The notes beneath the pieces were generated by a model. It was not told the origin of the DNA. It did not search any database and saw only the letters and a program-made list of their open reading frames with translations. Position numbers and translations under genes: made by a program. A stretch of 64,000 nucleotides of DNA from DATJLY01 sp963729295 (lineage in GTDB: Bacteria; Pseudomonadota; Alphaproteobacteria; ATCC43930; CGMCC-115725): positions 1 through 64,000 of the forward strand of contig CAVSNJ010000006.1 in NCBI GenBank assembly GCA_963729295.1, read 5' to 3'. Shown one piece after another: positions 50,975 through 59,948 of the stretch. The stretch's first letter is position 1. Every line of letters starts with the position of its first letter.

Positions 50975-51942
50975 GCGAACGGCCGCGCGCGCTGCGGCTC
51001 GCGATCCTCGACGACATCCACGACGCTTATGCGGCGACGAACGGCGTCAAGCGGCTCACGGCGCGCGCCGAGGCGCTGCATATTTTCAAGAGCCCGTTCG
51101 GCGCGCCGAAGGCGCTGCGCGGCTTCAACGCGGTCATCGCCAACCGCGAGCGCACGCGGTTCGACCGGGCGCTCCTCGAAGCGCTGCCCGATCTGCGCGT
51201 CATCGCCCAGACCGGCAACCACGTCTATCACATCGATCTTCCGGCCGCCGAGGCACGCGGCATCATCGTGGCGAAGGCGACGGGACGGTTTTCGCGCGGC
51301 GCGGCGGAGCTCGCGATCGGATTCATGATCGCGCTGATGCGGCAGATCCCGGCCTCCGACCGCGCGCTGAAGGACGGCACCTGGCGCACGCCGGCGACGC
51401 CGGTGCTCAACGGCAAGACGCTCGGCATCGTCGGAATGGGCCATGTCGGCGGTCACGTGGCGAAGATCGCGACCGCCATCGGCATGCGGATTCTCGCGTG
51501 GAGCCCGCGCCTCGATCCGCAGAAGGCGGAAAGTGCGGGCGCCGTGCCCGTCGCGCTCGACGAGCTCCTGGCCGCGTCCGACGTCATCTCGATCCACGCG
51601 ACCTTGACGCCGGAATCGCGCGGCCTTATCGACGCGCGCCGCCTCGGCCTGATGAAGCGGTCGGCCATTCTCGTCAACACCGCGCGCGGCGCGATCGTCG
51701 ACGAGGCGGCGCTGGTCGCGGCGCTCGCCCAAGGCCGCATCGCGGGCGCGGGCCTCGACGTTTTTGCCGAGGAGCCGCTGCCGCCCAGCCATCCGCTGAC
51801 GAAACTGCCGAACGTCATCCTCACGCCGCATCTCGGCTGGCCGACCGACCAGGCCTATGCCGATTTCGCCGAGGCCGCGGCCGACGCGCTCATCGCGTGG
51901 CTCGACGGGCGCGACATCGCCCGGTTCGATAGCGGCCATTGA
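50971..51942 (+). CDS. D-isomer-specific 2-hydroxyacid dehydrogenase
   Basis: A 323-residue NAD(P)-dependent dehydrogenase. The Rossmann motif is TLGIVGMGHVGGHVA (about residue 150). The catalytic residues are Arg in LVNTARGAIVDE (about 230), Glu in LDVFAEEPLP (about 262) and His in LTPHLGWPTD (about 285). It interconverts a 2-hydroxy acid and a 2-oxo acid. Coupled to the class II aldolase before it, it could oxidise the hydroxy-acid product of that enzyme or reduce its oxo-acid. Substrate unknown. Confidence 0.9.
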   Translation: MSERPRALRLAILDDIHDAYAATNGVKRLTARAEALHIFKSPFGAPKALRGFNAVIANRERTRFDRALLEALPDLRVIAQTGNHVYHIDLPAAEARGIIVAKATGRFSRGAAELAIGFMIALMRQIPASDRALKDGTWRTPATPVLNGKTLGIVGMGHVGGHVAKIATAIGMRILAWSPRLDPQKAESAGAVPVALDELLAASDVISIHATLTPESRGLIDARRLGLMKRSAILVNTARGAIVDEAALVAALAQGRIAGAGLDVFAEEPLPPSHPLTKLPNVILTPHLGWPTDQAYADFAEAAADALIAWLDGRDIARFDSGH

Positions 51943-52039
51943 TGCGGATTCCGCTTAGCTGCCGCATTTCCCCGGTTTAGACTGGGCGCACGAAAAAGAT
52001 CGTGCCGAACCGGCACGGCGCGCGATGGGAGGAGATGCG

Positions 52040-53299
52040 ATGCTGACGAGTGGCATATTCCGCAGCCGAGTGGTGGATGGTGGCGGCGGCGCTCTCGGGC
52101 TCACCGCGAACAGCGGCGTGATCCAGAGCTTCTCGTTCGCCGTCTTCATCGTCCCGATCACCAAGGACCTCGGCATCTCGCGCGGCGAGCTGCTGTCGGC
52201 GCCGGTCTATCGGCTCGTTCCTTCTTTCTCGCGATCACGCCGTTCTTCGGCAAGGCGATCGACCGCTATGGGCTGCGCGTCGTGCACATGGTGATGATCG
52301 TCGGCTATCGCCATCGGAACCGCCTGTCTCGCCTTTCCTGCGCACGCCCTATTACATGCTCGTGCTGCTGTTCGGCTTCCAGCATCTCTTCGGCGCCGGG
52401 CAATCGCCGATCGCTTATACCAAGGCGATCGCCGCGTGGTTCGACAAGGACCGCGGGCTGGCGCTCGGCATCGCGATCGCGGGCGTCGGCCTCGGCGTCG
52501 CCATCATCCCGCCCTACGACAGCTATCTCATCGTGCATTACGGCTGGCGCGCCGCCTTCGTCGGCATGGGCGTCGCCATCTTCGTGCTGGCGCTCATCCC
52601 GGTTCTATCTCTTCGAGCGCGAGCCGCCGATCCTGCCGGAGCGCGAGCGGCCGCAAGAACGACACCTCCGATCCCGGGCTATCACCTGGACCGAGGCGGT
52701 GCTGAAGGATTGGCGCTTTACCGCGATGACGGTCGCGTTCTTCCTCGCGCCCATCGCGATCAACGGCACGCTGACGCAGGTGGTGGCGCTGCTGACCGAT
52801 CGCGGCGTGTCGCTCGCGGTCGCCGTTGGCGCGCTTTCGGCCTCGGGCATCGCGCTGACCGGCGGGCGGATCGTCTCGGGCTTCTGCCTCGACAAGCATC
52901 CACGGGCCCTATGTCGCTTCCTTCTTCTTCATCGCGTCCGGCATCGGCATCGCGATGTTGGCGAGCCGGCTATCAGCCGTTCGTCGGCGCGATCCTGTGC
53001 GGCGCTCGGCATCGGCGCCGAGGTCGACATCATGGCCTTCCTCGTCAGCCGCTATTTCGGGCTGCGCTCGTTCGGCGCGGTCTATGCCACGATGTTCGCG
53101 TTCTTCAGCCTGGGCGTCGGGCTCGGGCCGTTCCTCTGGGCCTCATCGCACGACAAGTCGGCAGCTACGTGCCGATGATGATGGTGAAGACGGGCCTCAT
53201 CGTCGTGATGTGCGGGTTGCTGCTGCGCTCGGGCCCTATCGCTTCGCGGCGCGCGCGGCGCCGGGCGCGCCGACGCCGGTGGGATCGGCGGCCGAATGA
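52040..53299 (+). pseudogene. MFS transporter gene broken by many frameshifts
   Basis: Starting at ATG 52040 (ribosome site GGGAGGAG), pieces of one MFS protein follow in order but in changing frames. They are WWMVAAALSG near 52071, GLTANSGVIQSFSFAVFIVP, FFLAITPFFGKAIDRYGLRV near 52222, LVLLFGFQHLFGAGQSPIAY near 52358, ITWTEAVLKDWRF, HGPYVASFFFIASGIGIAML near 52901, IGAEVDIMAFLVSRYFGLRS and a C-terminal LGPYRFAARAAPGAP. I count about eleven frame changes in 1.26 kb, while the amino-acid content stays well preserved. It resembles the MFS porter at 10715-12037. Either a young pseudogene or a stretch of poor sequence. Confidence 0.8.
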
Positions 53300-54139
53300 C
53301 TAGAGCCTGATCTCGCCGAGCGAGAGACTTTCGCCGAGCGTCGCCGCGACGGTTTTCGGCGCACGGCCGGGCGCGTCGATCTCGACGAGATAAATGCCCG
53401 AGCCTTGTTCGAGGCGATCGAACTTGAAATCGCCGTAAGCGTCGGTCGTGGCTTCGGCGACGAGGGTGGCGTCCTTCCTGAGCCTGACGCGCGCGCCGGC
53501 GACGCAATCGACGACGCCCGCGGCTTCGGCCGAGACCGAGCCCGCGATGAAGCAGCGCGTATAGCGCCAGAGATTGCGGTACCAGACGCGCGGGCGGGTG
53601 CCGAGCTCGGGCCGCATCGTCTCGAGCGCCTGCTCCTCGGCCAACAGCGCCATCGCCTCGTCCGCGATCTTCAGCGATTTCATCGCGCCGGTGGGACAGG
53701 ACTGGCTGCCGCGCGTCTCCTTCCAGCCGTGATCGAGGAGATGCGCGTCGAACGGCCAGGCTTGCGGCACGTCTTCGACCTCGTTCCACCAGATATGGCC
53801 GTAGGGGCAAGCCTTGACGAGCTGGCGCTGTCCCTTCGCCTTCACCGGATCGATCAGCACGATGCCATCCTCGCGTTTTTGAATGGCGCCGTCCTTCGCC
53901 GCCTTGATGCAGGGCGCATCATCGCAGTGGTTGCACATGGTCGGCACATAGGCGACGTCGATCGACGGCGCCTGGCCGCGCTCCTTTTGCAGGATGTCGA
54001 TCCAGCGGTGGCCGTGCTTCGGCATCGGCGCGCTGTAGCCGGGCCAGGCATTGCCGACATACTCGTCCATCGCGGCGAGCGTGCAGTTGTTGCAGTTGGT
54101 GCACTCCGCCACGTCGATGATCATGTTCCATTTATCCAT
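53300..54139 (-). CDS. athS: Pyrogallol-phloroglucinol transhydroxylase-like small (iron-sulfur) subunit
   Basis: A 279-residue iron-sulfur subunit of the DMSO-reductase superfamily. The N-terminal part has CTNCNNC (about residue 13), MCNHCDDAPC (about 69) and ACPYGH (about 110). From about residue 205 a C-terminal transthyretin/Cna-like beta domain follows (ARVRLRKDATLVAEATTDAY, GDFKFDRLEQGSGIYLVEID). This extra domain and the overall wording (MDEYVGNAWPGY, HRWIDI, REDGIVLIDP, KPRVWY-like RPRVWYRNLW) match, from memory, the beta subunit of Pelobacter transhydroxylase. Some cluster cysteines appear to be missing. The large subunit follows upstream across a GxxExxY cassette. Confidence 0.8.
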   Translation of the reverse strand: MDKWNMIIDVAECTNCNNCTLAAMDEYVGNAWPGYSAPMPKHGHRWIDILQKERGQAPSIDVAYVPTMCNHCDDAPCIKAAKDGAIQKREDGIVLIDPVKAKGQRQLVKACPYGHIWWNEVEDVPQAWPFDAHLLDHGWKETRGSQSCPTGAMKSLKIADEAMALLAEEQALETMRPELGTRPRVWYRNLWRYTRCFIAGSVSAEAAGVVDCVAGARVRLRKDATLVAEATTDAYGDFKFDRLEQGSGIYLVEIDAPGRAPKTVAATLGESLSLGEIRL

Positions 54140-54151
54140 GGCGAGGGACCC

Positions 54152-54616
54152 TTTAACGCGGAGGACGCGGAGGATTCGCAGAGGACGCAGAGGGATTAGA
54201 GGCCATTGACGATTCTCGCGATGCCGTCGCGCATATGCGCGACATTGAAATTCAACAGATACCCCAGCCTGAAGCCGCCGAGGCGGAGGTAGCTGAGGAG
54301 CTGAGCGCGATGGACAGGCAGAATCGTCTCAAGCGCCTTCAGCTCGATCACGACTCGCTCATTCGCCAGGAGATCAATCCGGTACCCATTCTCGATCAGC
54401 AGCTCTTCATAATGGATCGCGACTGAGACTTGTCTACGGATCGACAAACCTTGCTTCCCCAGTTCGTGCGCGAGACAAACCTCGTAGGCACTCTCGAGGA
54501 GACCGGGACCGACGGATGAATGAACTTTCATGGCGGCAGAAATGACTCTGTCGCCGATCTCATTCTCCGTCATCCTCCGCGTCCTCTGCGCATCCTCCGC
54601 GCCCTCGGCGTTAAGA
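54152..54616. mobile_element. GxxExxY cassette with terminal inverted repeats
   Basis: Left arm 54152-54194 (tttaacgcggaggacgcgg and on) and right arm 54571-54616 (inverted: ttaacgccgagggcgcgg and on) are imperfect inverted repeats of about 43-45 bases, built of GGAGGACGC-like units. They enclose almost exactly one GxxExxY gene. The cassette lies between the two subunit genes of the transhydroxylase-like enzyme, which read in the same direction, so it looks inserted into an operon. Confidence 0.7.
54196..54573 (-). CDS. GxxExxY family protein (PD-(D/E)XK-like)
   Basis: A 125-residue protein with the name-giving motif GPGLLESAYEVCLAHEL (about residue 23). It also has the PD-(D/E)XK-like core YRIDLLANERVVIELKALET (Asp about residue 69, Glu-x-Lys about 78) and the tail LGYLLNFNVAHMRDGIARIV. 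Related to nuclease folds, with function unknown. Such genes are often dispersed and framed by GC-rich repeats, as here. ATG at 54573, inside the right repeat. Confidence 0.88.
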   Translation of the reverse strand: MTENEIGDRVISAAMKVHSSVGPGLLESAYEVCLAHELGKQGLSIRRQVSVAIHYEELLIENGYRIDLLANERVVIELKALETILPVHRAQLLSYLRLGGFRLGYLLNFNVAHMRDGIARIVNGL

Positions 54617-54623
54617 ATTTATT

Positions 54624-57600
54624 CTACTGCGCCGGCACGAGCTCGGCCGCGCGGGCGGGCTCGGGCCGCTTCTCGCCGGCGAACGTCGCCGAGACGTGCT
54701 CGGTGCGGCCGTCCCATTTCTCGACCTGGACGAGCGATTGCGAGCCCGCGAGCGAATGGGTGGTGCGGGTCTGCGTGCGCTCGGGCGTCAGCTGATTGAG
54801 GCAGCCGCCGCGATCGACCGAGCGTCCGGGCTCGCCCATCGGATCGTAGATCGCGGAGGACTCGTAGCCGTGGCACACGCCGCGCGGCAGGCGCTGCGTC
54901 GGCAGCGCGGCGCAGATGACGGCGCCGCGCTCGTTCCACACTTTGACGAGATCGTGCTTTCGGATGCCGCGCGCGTTCGCGTCCTCGGCGTTGAGGCGCA
55001 CGATCCAATAATAATATCCGTCCACGAGCACCCGGTGATCGGGGATGTTGAGCAGGAAGCTGTCTTTGCCGTCGCCCTGGGTGTGGAAACTGTATTTCGA
55101 GTGCGGCGTCAGAAGCTGAAGCGGGAATTTCTCGTAGAGGGCGCCGCTGTGCGGGCCTTCCCAGGACGGCTCGTACTTGACGATCGGCGGCCGCTCCGGG
55201 TCCTTGAAGCGCTTCAGACTGTTGCACTCGAATTCGAGCTTGCCCGACTGCGTCTGGAGCCCCTTCAGATATTCCTGCGCGTAGTCCGACGGGAGCGGCT
55301 GCGGCTCGGGCACGTCCTTCTTGCGGTTCTCGGCGAACCAGCGAAACGACACCGGCGCGCGCAGCTTTTCCTTCTCCGAGGGCACGACGTAATAGCCCTT
55401 GCGCAAAAATTCCTTCCACGAAATGTGCGATGGCAGATCCGAGCCGTCGAACATGCGTTTCACCCAGTCGATCTCGTTGACGCCTTCGGAGAAATAGTTG
55501 GCGAGGCCGAGGCGTTTCGAAATCTCGTTGAAGATCCAGTAGTCCGAGCGCGATTCGCCCAAGGGCTTGATGCACGGCGCCTGGAACACGATGACGCGGT
55601 GGTTCAACTGCTGCTGGCCGTGATGGCCGTAGCCGCCCAATCCCGCCCATTCGCTGATGTCCGGCCGCTCGAAATTGGTGCAGGCGGGCAGGATCACGTC
55701 GGCGAATTTCGCCTCGCCCTCGAACCAGATCGACTGGTTCACCACGAACTCGAGATTGTCCGACTGGTACATCCGCACGTGGCGGTTGGTGTTGTTCATG
55801 GTGGCGAAGATCGAGCCGCCATATTTGTAGAGCATGCGCACGGGCGCGTGGCCGGGCGCGGGATATTGGAAGCGCGCGAACTGATGCTCGATCGATTTGC
55901 CGACCCAGGGCCAGCCCTCGGCCTTGCCGTCGGCGATCGCCTCGGGCAGGAAAATGCGCGGGATGCGCTGAGAGGGCGTGTTCATGGTCGGGAGCTGCGG
56001 CATGCGCTGATAGAGCTCGACCGGCATCGAGGTGCCGTCGAGATCGCCCGACATGCCGCCATCGGCATAGCCCGGGAAATAGAAATTGAAATCGATCGGG
56101 CAGCCCCATTGCAGGTTGCCCATGTTGATGCCGGGCTTACCGAGCCCCTGCATGGCGATGAGGCACACCATGACGCGCGCCCACTGGATGCCGGTCTGGT
56201 TGCGGCACGCGCCGCCATGGCCGTTGCCCCACCCGCCGGGCGCGAGATAGACGCGCTTTCGGCCCCACTCGCGCGCCAAGGCGCGCACGTCCTTCGCCGG
56301 GACGCCGGTTTCGGCCTCCTGCCACTCGGGCGTCTTCGCGATGCCGTCCTCCTCGCCGAGGAGATAGGCTTTCCACACGTCGAACCCGACCGTGTGCGTT
56401 TTGACGTACTCCTTGTCGTAGAGCCCTTCCTTCACCCAGACATAGGCGATCGCCATCGCCATCGCGGGCGACGTGGTGGGGCGCGGGGCTGAGCCACTTG
56501 CCCGGCAGGAACTGCGCCGATGCGTTGTAGTAGGGATCGACGTGGACGATCTTGATGCCGAGCTTCGGGTTCTTGAGCCATTGGCGCCGCACCGTTCCTT
56601 CCTGCGCGCCATAGGAACCGCTCGTCGTCTCGGGATCGGCCGACCAGAATACGATCATGTCGCAATTCTGGAGGCAATCCTCGACCGTGCCGTAGGTCTC
56701 GCTCTGGCCGACGCGGAGCGAGTAGCCCCAGTGATGGACGGCGCCCCAGTACCAGCCCTCCCAGCTATCGGGGTTGTGGTGGACGGCGGTGTGGCCGACC
56801 GCGTTCTTGAAGCGGTGCAACGCCGAAAGGTAGTAGCCGATATTGCCCCAGGTGTGATGCGAGCCGTGCGAGACCGCCATCACGCCGGGCCCATAGGTGC
56901 TTTTGAGGCGCTTGATCTCGGATGAGACGATCGTCAACGCCTCGTCCCAGGAGATGCGCTCGTATTTGGACTTGCCGCGGTTCTGCGGATTGCGGGCGCC
57001 GTTCGGATCGAAATCGACGCGCTTCATCGGATGGAGCAGGCGGTCGGGCGAATAAACCACCGATTTGTAGTTCTGGCCGTGCGGCGCGAGCGTCGTCTTG
57101 CGCGGCGGCGTGAATTTTTCCCCGCGCGCCTCGATCGTCCAGGGCTGCGCGTCGCTCGCGTCGAAATCAATGGGCGTGATGCGCAGGATCTTGCCGTCCT
57201 TCACATGGACGAAGACCGGCCCGCCATTCGTCATGTTGCAATAGCGGATCGTACCGTCGGGGAACGGCGTTCCGATCTTCCAGCGCGCCGACTGGATCAT
57301 CATGATCGTCTGCGCGAACCAGTTGGTGAGGTCCTCGGGCCCGTCGACGCCGAGCTTGAAGTCCTTCTGGGCGTTGATCTGGTCGAGCCAGTTGATGGGC
57401 GGCATCAGAAGCTTCGCCGCGATCGAAGCGTTCTTGAAGAAGAGCGTGATGTCGGGTTTCTGGTGCCGGCCCGATCCCGAGCGCACGCGCCCGTCGGCGA
57501 ACTGGAACCAGCGCCCGACCTCCTCGTCCTTCGCCCAGATTTGCGCTACGAGGTTGCGCTCCTTGAGGCGTTCGCCGAACGCGGGATAAAGCCGGCGCCA

Positions 57601-57663
57601 GGTCCTCAAGGCCACCGAAAGCCCGGCCAGCACGGCGGCAAACTTCGCGGTCGCGAGCGTCAT
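54624..57663 (-). pseudogene. athL: Pyrogallol-phloroglucinol transhydroxylase-like molybdoenzyme large subunit with N-terminal SCP2-like domain; one frameshift
   Basis: Two overlapping frames (57663 to about 56490, then about 56490 to 54624) together give about 1012 residues. Residues about 60-140 look like an SCP2 sterol-carrier domain (PDITLFFKNASIAAKLLMPP). The remainder is a bis-MGD enzyme without an N-terminal Fe-S motif. Wording matches Pelobacter transhydroxylase alpha: KDGKILRITPIDFD, FTPPRKTTLAP, YERISWDEA, HHNPDSWEGWYWG, ILPACTNFERPDISEW, RSVDRGGCLNQLTP. The Asp-Ser of PDSW and a His 30 residues earlier (SHHTWGN) fit its active-site D174-S175 and H144. One extra C in agccccgcg at about 56485-56495 shifts the frame. 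It may be a sequencing artefact. Confidence 0.82.
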
Positions 57664-57675
57664 GGCGCGATCCTC

Positions 57676-58659
57676 CTATTTCGCCAGGAGCGCCAGCGCC
57701 TTGGCGCGGATGCTCCCGTCCACCATCTTCGTCACATCGTAGGGCCCCGGCAGGACCTTGTCGCGCAGCGCCTGCTCTTCCATCCATTGCAGCTTGTCGA
57801 GCGGGATGTGCATCTCGGGATCGATCGCGTGCGTCTTCACCGCGTCGTCATAGATGAAGGCGGGGCGCGGATCGTCCGGCTTGTCGTGGATCGTCGCGTG
57901 CGTCAGCGCGATCGTCTCGTCGCGATGTCCGAGCGCGTAGTTCAAGGCCGCCATCTCGGCCGCCAGAAAATGCGCCGCGTCATCGGACCGCGCGGCCAAG
58001 GTCTTGCCGGTCGCGAAAATGCAGATGCGCATGAATTGCGGAACGAAGTCCTTCGCTTGCGCGAGCACGGTCAGCCCCTGCTGCTCGGCGATCGGCATGT
58101 ATTCGTTCGAGACGACGGTCGCATCGGCGACGCCCGCGACCACGGCCTTGAAGCGGTCGAGATCGCCGCCGAGATTGGCGAAGCGCACGTCGGCATTGGC
58201 GATGCCGTATTTCGCCAGGAGCGCGCGCGCAACCACGTCGGGATTGGCGCCCGGCTGCGAGATGGCGATGAGCTTGCCCTTCAGATCCTGCGGCGATTTG
58301 AGCGCGGGCTTCGCGAACACGACGTACGGCACGCCCGGCCATTCGCAGCCGATCACCTTGACGTCGGCGCCGCGCGCCGCCGCCACCATCGCCGCACCCG
58401 GCCCGCCGTCGAAACTGTCGATATCGCCGGCGATCAAGGCCTGAAGCTCGACCACGTCGGAGTTGAACTGATCGAGCTCGAGCTTCAGCCCCTGCTTCTC
58501 GGCAAAGCCCTTGGCGATGATGGTGAAGAAGATGCCGGCGTCGCTCTTCGCCAGGATGATGCCGTGGCGCCACGGCTTCTCTTGCGCCGAGGCGGGCGCG
58601 GGCGCCCAAAACGCCACGAGCGCGGCGATGGCGAGCAGCGCGATCCGCATGGGCATCAT
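57676..58659 (-). CDS. ABC transporter substrate-binding protein, NMT1/TauA-like
   Basis: A 327-residue periplasmic protein: signal peptide (about residues 1-26, ending APASA), GIILAKSDAGIFFTIIAKGF (about residue 33), SPQDLKGKLIAISQPGANPD (about 121) and a C-terminal MVDGSIRAKAL. Three ATGs (58659, 58656, 58650) follow GGGAGGA. It lies 12 bases upstream of the molybdoenzyme large-subunit gene on the same strand, so it is probably co-transcribed and may deliver that enzyme's substrate. No permease or ATPase is adjacent. Confidence 0.83.
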   Translation of the reverse strand: MMPMRIALLAIAALVAFWAPAPASAQEKPWRHGIILAKSDAGIFFTIIAKGFAEKQGLKLELDQFNSDVVELQALIAGDIDSFDGGPGAAMVAAARGADVKVIGCEWPGVPYVVFAKPALKSPQDLKGKLIAISQPGANPDVVARALLAKYGIANADVRFANLGGDLDRFKAVVAGVADATVVSNEYMPIAEQQGLTVLAQAKDFVPQFMRICIFATGKTLAARSDDAAHFLAAEMAALNYALGHRDETIALTHATIHDKPDDPRPAFIYDDAVKTHAIDPEMHIPLDKLQWMEEQALRDKVLPGPYDVTKMVDGSIRAKALALLAK

Positions 58660-58754
58660 TCCTCCCGATCTTTTCGCACACTCTGCCGCATCGGCGCGCG
58701 GCCTTCAACCGCGCGCGCCGACGTGGTAAAGCGGTGACGCCAAAGGAGCACGCC

Positions 58755-59948
58755 ATGCCCTATCCCGATCCGCGCATCTGCAATCCCATTCCGCTCGCCG
58801 AGCTCGAGCGGCGCTGGCGCCTCGCGCGCGCGGCAATGCGCGAGGCGGGGTTCGACGCGCTCGTCGTGCAGGGCGCCAACAACCTCGCCGGCACCGGTGG
58901 ATATTTCCGCTGGTTCACCGGCGTCTCGGCGCAAGGCTCATATCCGCAGACCGTGATCTTCCCGCAAGACGGGCTGATGACGCTCGTGTGCCACGGGCCG
59001 CTCCATGGCGAGAGCGACCTGAAAGGCGAGGACGCGACCTTGCCAGGCATCGGCCGGCGCCGCACCACGCCGGCCTTTCCCGCGATCGGCTACTGCGTGC
59101 CGTACGACGCCGAGCTCGTGGCGGCGGAATTGAAGCGCGGCGGCTATCGCACGGTCGGCGTCGTTGGACCCAACCAGATGGCGTTCGGCTCAGGACACGC
59201 GATCGAGAAAGGTCTGGGCGCGGCGCTCGGCGATGCGACGGCGATCATCGATGCGTTGAAGGCAAAAAAGAGCGAAGCCGAATTGGGCTTCATCCGCGCG
59301 ACGGCGGCGCTGCAGGACGAGGTGCTGCGCCGCGCGATGGCGCATATCGAGCCGGGCATGAGCGATTTCGAGGTGATGGCCTGGTCGCAATATCAGGGCC
59401 AACTCCTGGGCAGCGAGACGGGATATTTCCTCGGCTCGTCTTCGCCCGAGGGCCGGCCGGCCTTCATCCGCCCGAGGAACCAGCAGGGCCGCAAGCTCGC
59501 GGGCGGCGACGTGATGTTCTGGCAGGCCGAGAATACCGGGCCGGGCGGCTTCTTCGTCCATATCGGCCGGCTCGTCACCCTGGGCAAGGCGCCGCAGGAG
59601 CTGGTCGATGCCTGGAGCCAGGCGGTCGAGGCGCAGGATTTCACGGTGAAGCTGCTCAAGCCCGGTGCCTCGTGCCGCGAGATTTTCGCCGAGTACCAGT
59701 CGTGGATGCGCGGCAAGAAGCTGCCGGAGGAGACGCGGCTCCATTGCCACGGCCAGGGCTACGACGTGGTCGAGCGGCCCCTGATCCGCGACGACGAGAC
59801 CATGACGCTCGCGCCCGGCATGAATATCGGCATCCATCCGAGCTGGGCGACCGAGCGCTATTTCATCACCGTGTGCGACAATTTCCTGGTCGGCGAGACC
59901 GGCGCCGAGCGCCTGCACAAGACGCCGCGCACGATCGTCGAGCTGTGA
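58755..59948 (+). CDS. M24 (creatinase/aminopeptidase P fold) protein with altered metal site
   Basis: A 397-residue pita-bread-fold protein: an N-terminal creatinase-like domain (RWRLARAAMREAGFDALVVQ) and a C-terminal M24 domain (about 190-390: ELGFIRATAALQDEVLRRAM, EPGMSDFEVMAWSQYQ, HCHGQGYDVVERPLIRDDET). The usual metal ligands appear lost. The region for the first Asp reads MFWQAENTGPGG, the second is near FVHIGRLV, and the expected Glu of GMxxxxEP is GMNIGIHP. It may act as a metal-free hydrolase like creatinase or as a non-peptidase. Divergent from the SBP gene at 57676. AAGGAG before the ATG. Confidence 0.83.
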   Translation: MPYPDPRICNPIPLAELERRWRLARAAMREAGFDALVVQGANNLAGTGGYFRWFTGVSAQGSYPQTVIFPQDGLMTLVCHGPLHGESDLKGEDATLPGIGRRRTTPAFPAIGYCVPYDAELVAAELKRGGYRTVGVVGPNQMAFGSGHAIEKGLGAALGDATAIIDALKAKKSEAELGFIRATAALQDEVLRRAMAHIEPGMSDFEVMAWSQYQGQLLGSETGYFLGSSSPEGRPAFIRPRNQQGRKLAGGDVMFWQAENTGPGGFFVHIGRLVTLGKAPQELVDAWSQAVEAQDFTVKLLKPGASCREIFAEYQSWMRGKKLPEETRLHCHGQGYDVVERPLIRDDETMTLAPGMNIGIHPSWATERYFITVCDNFLVGETGAERLHKTPRTIVEL

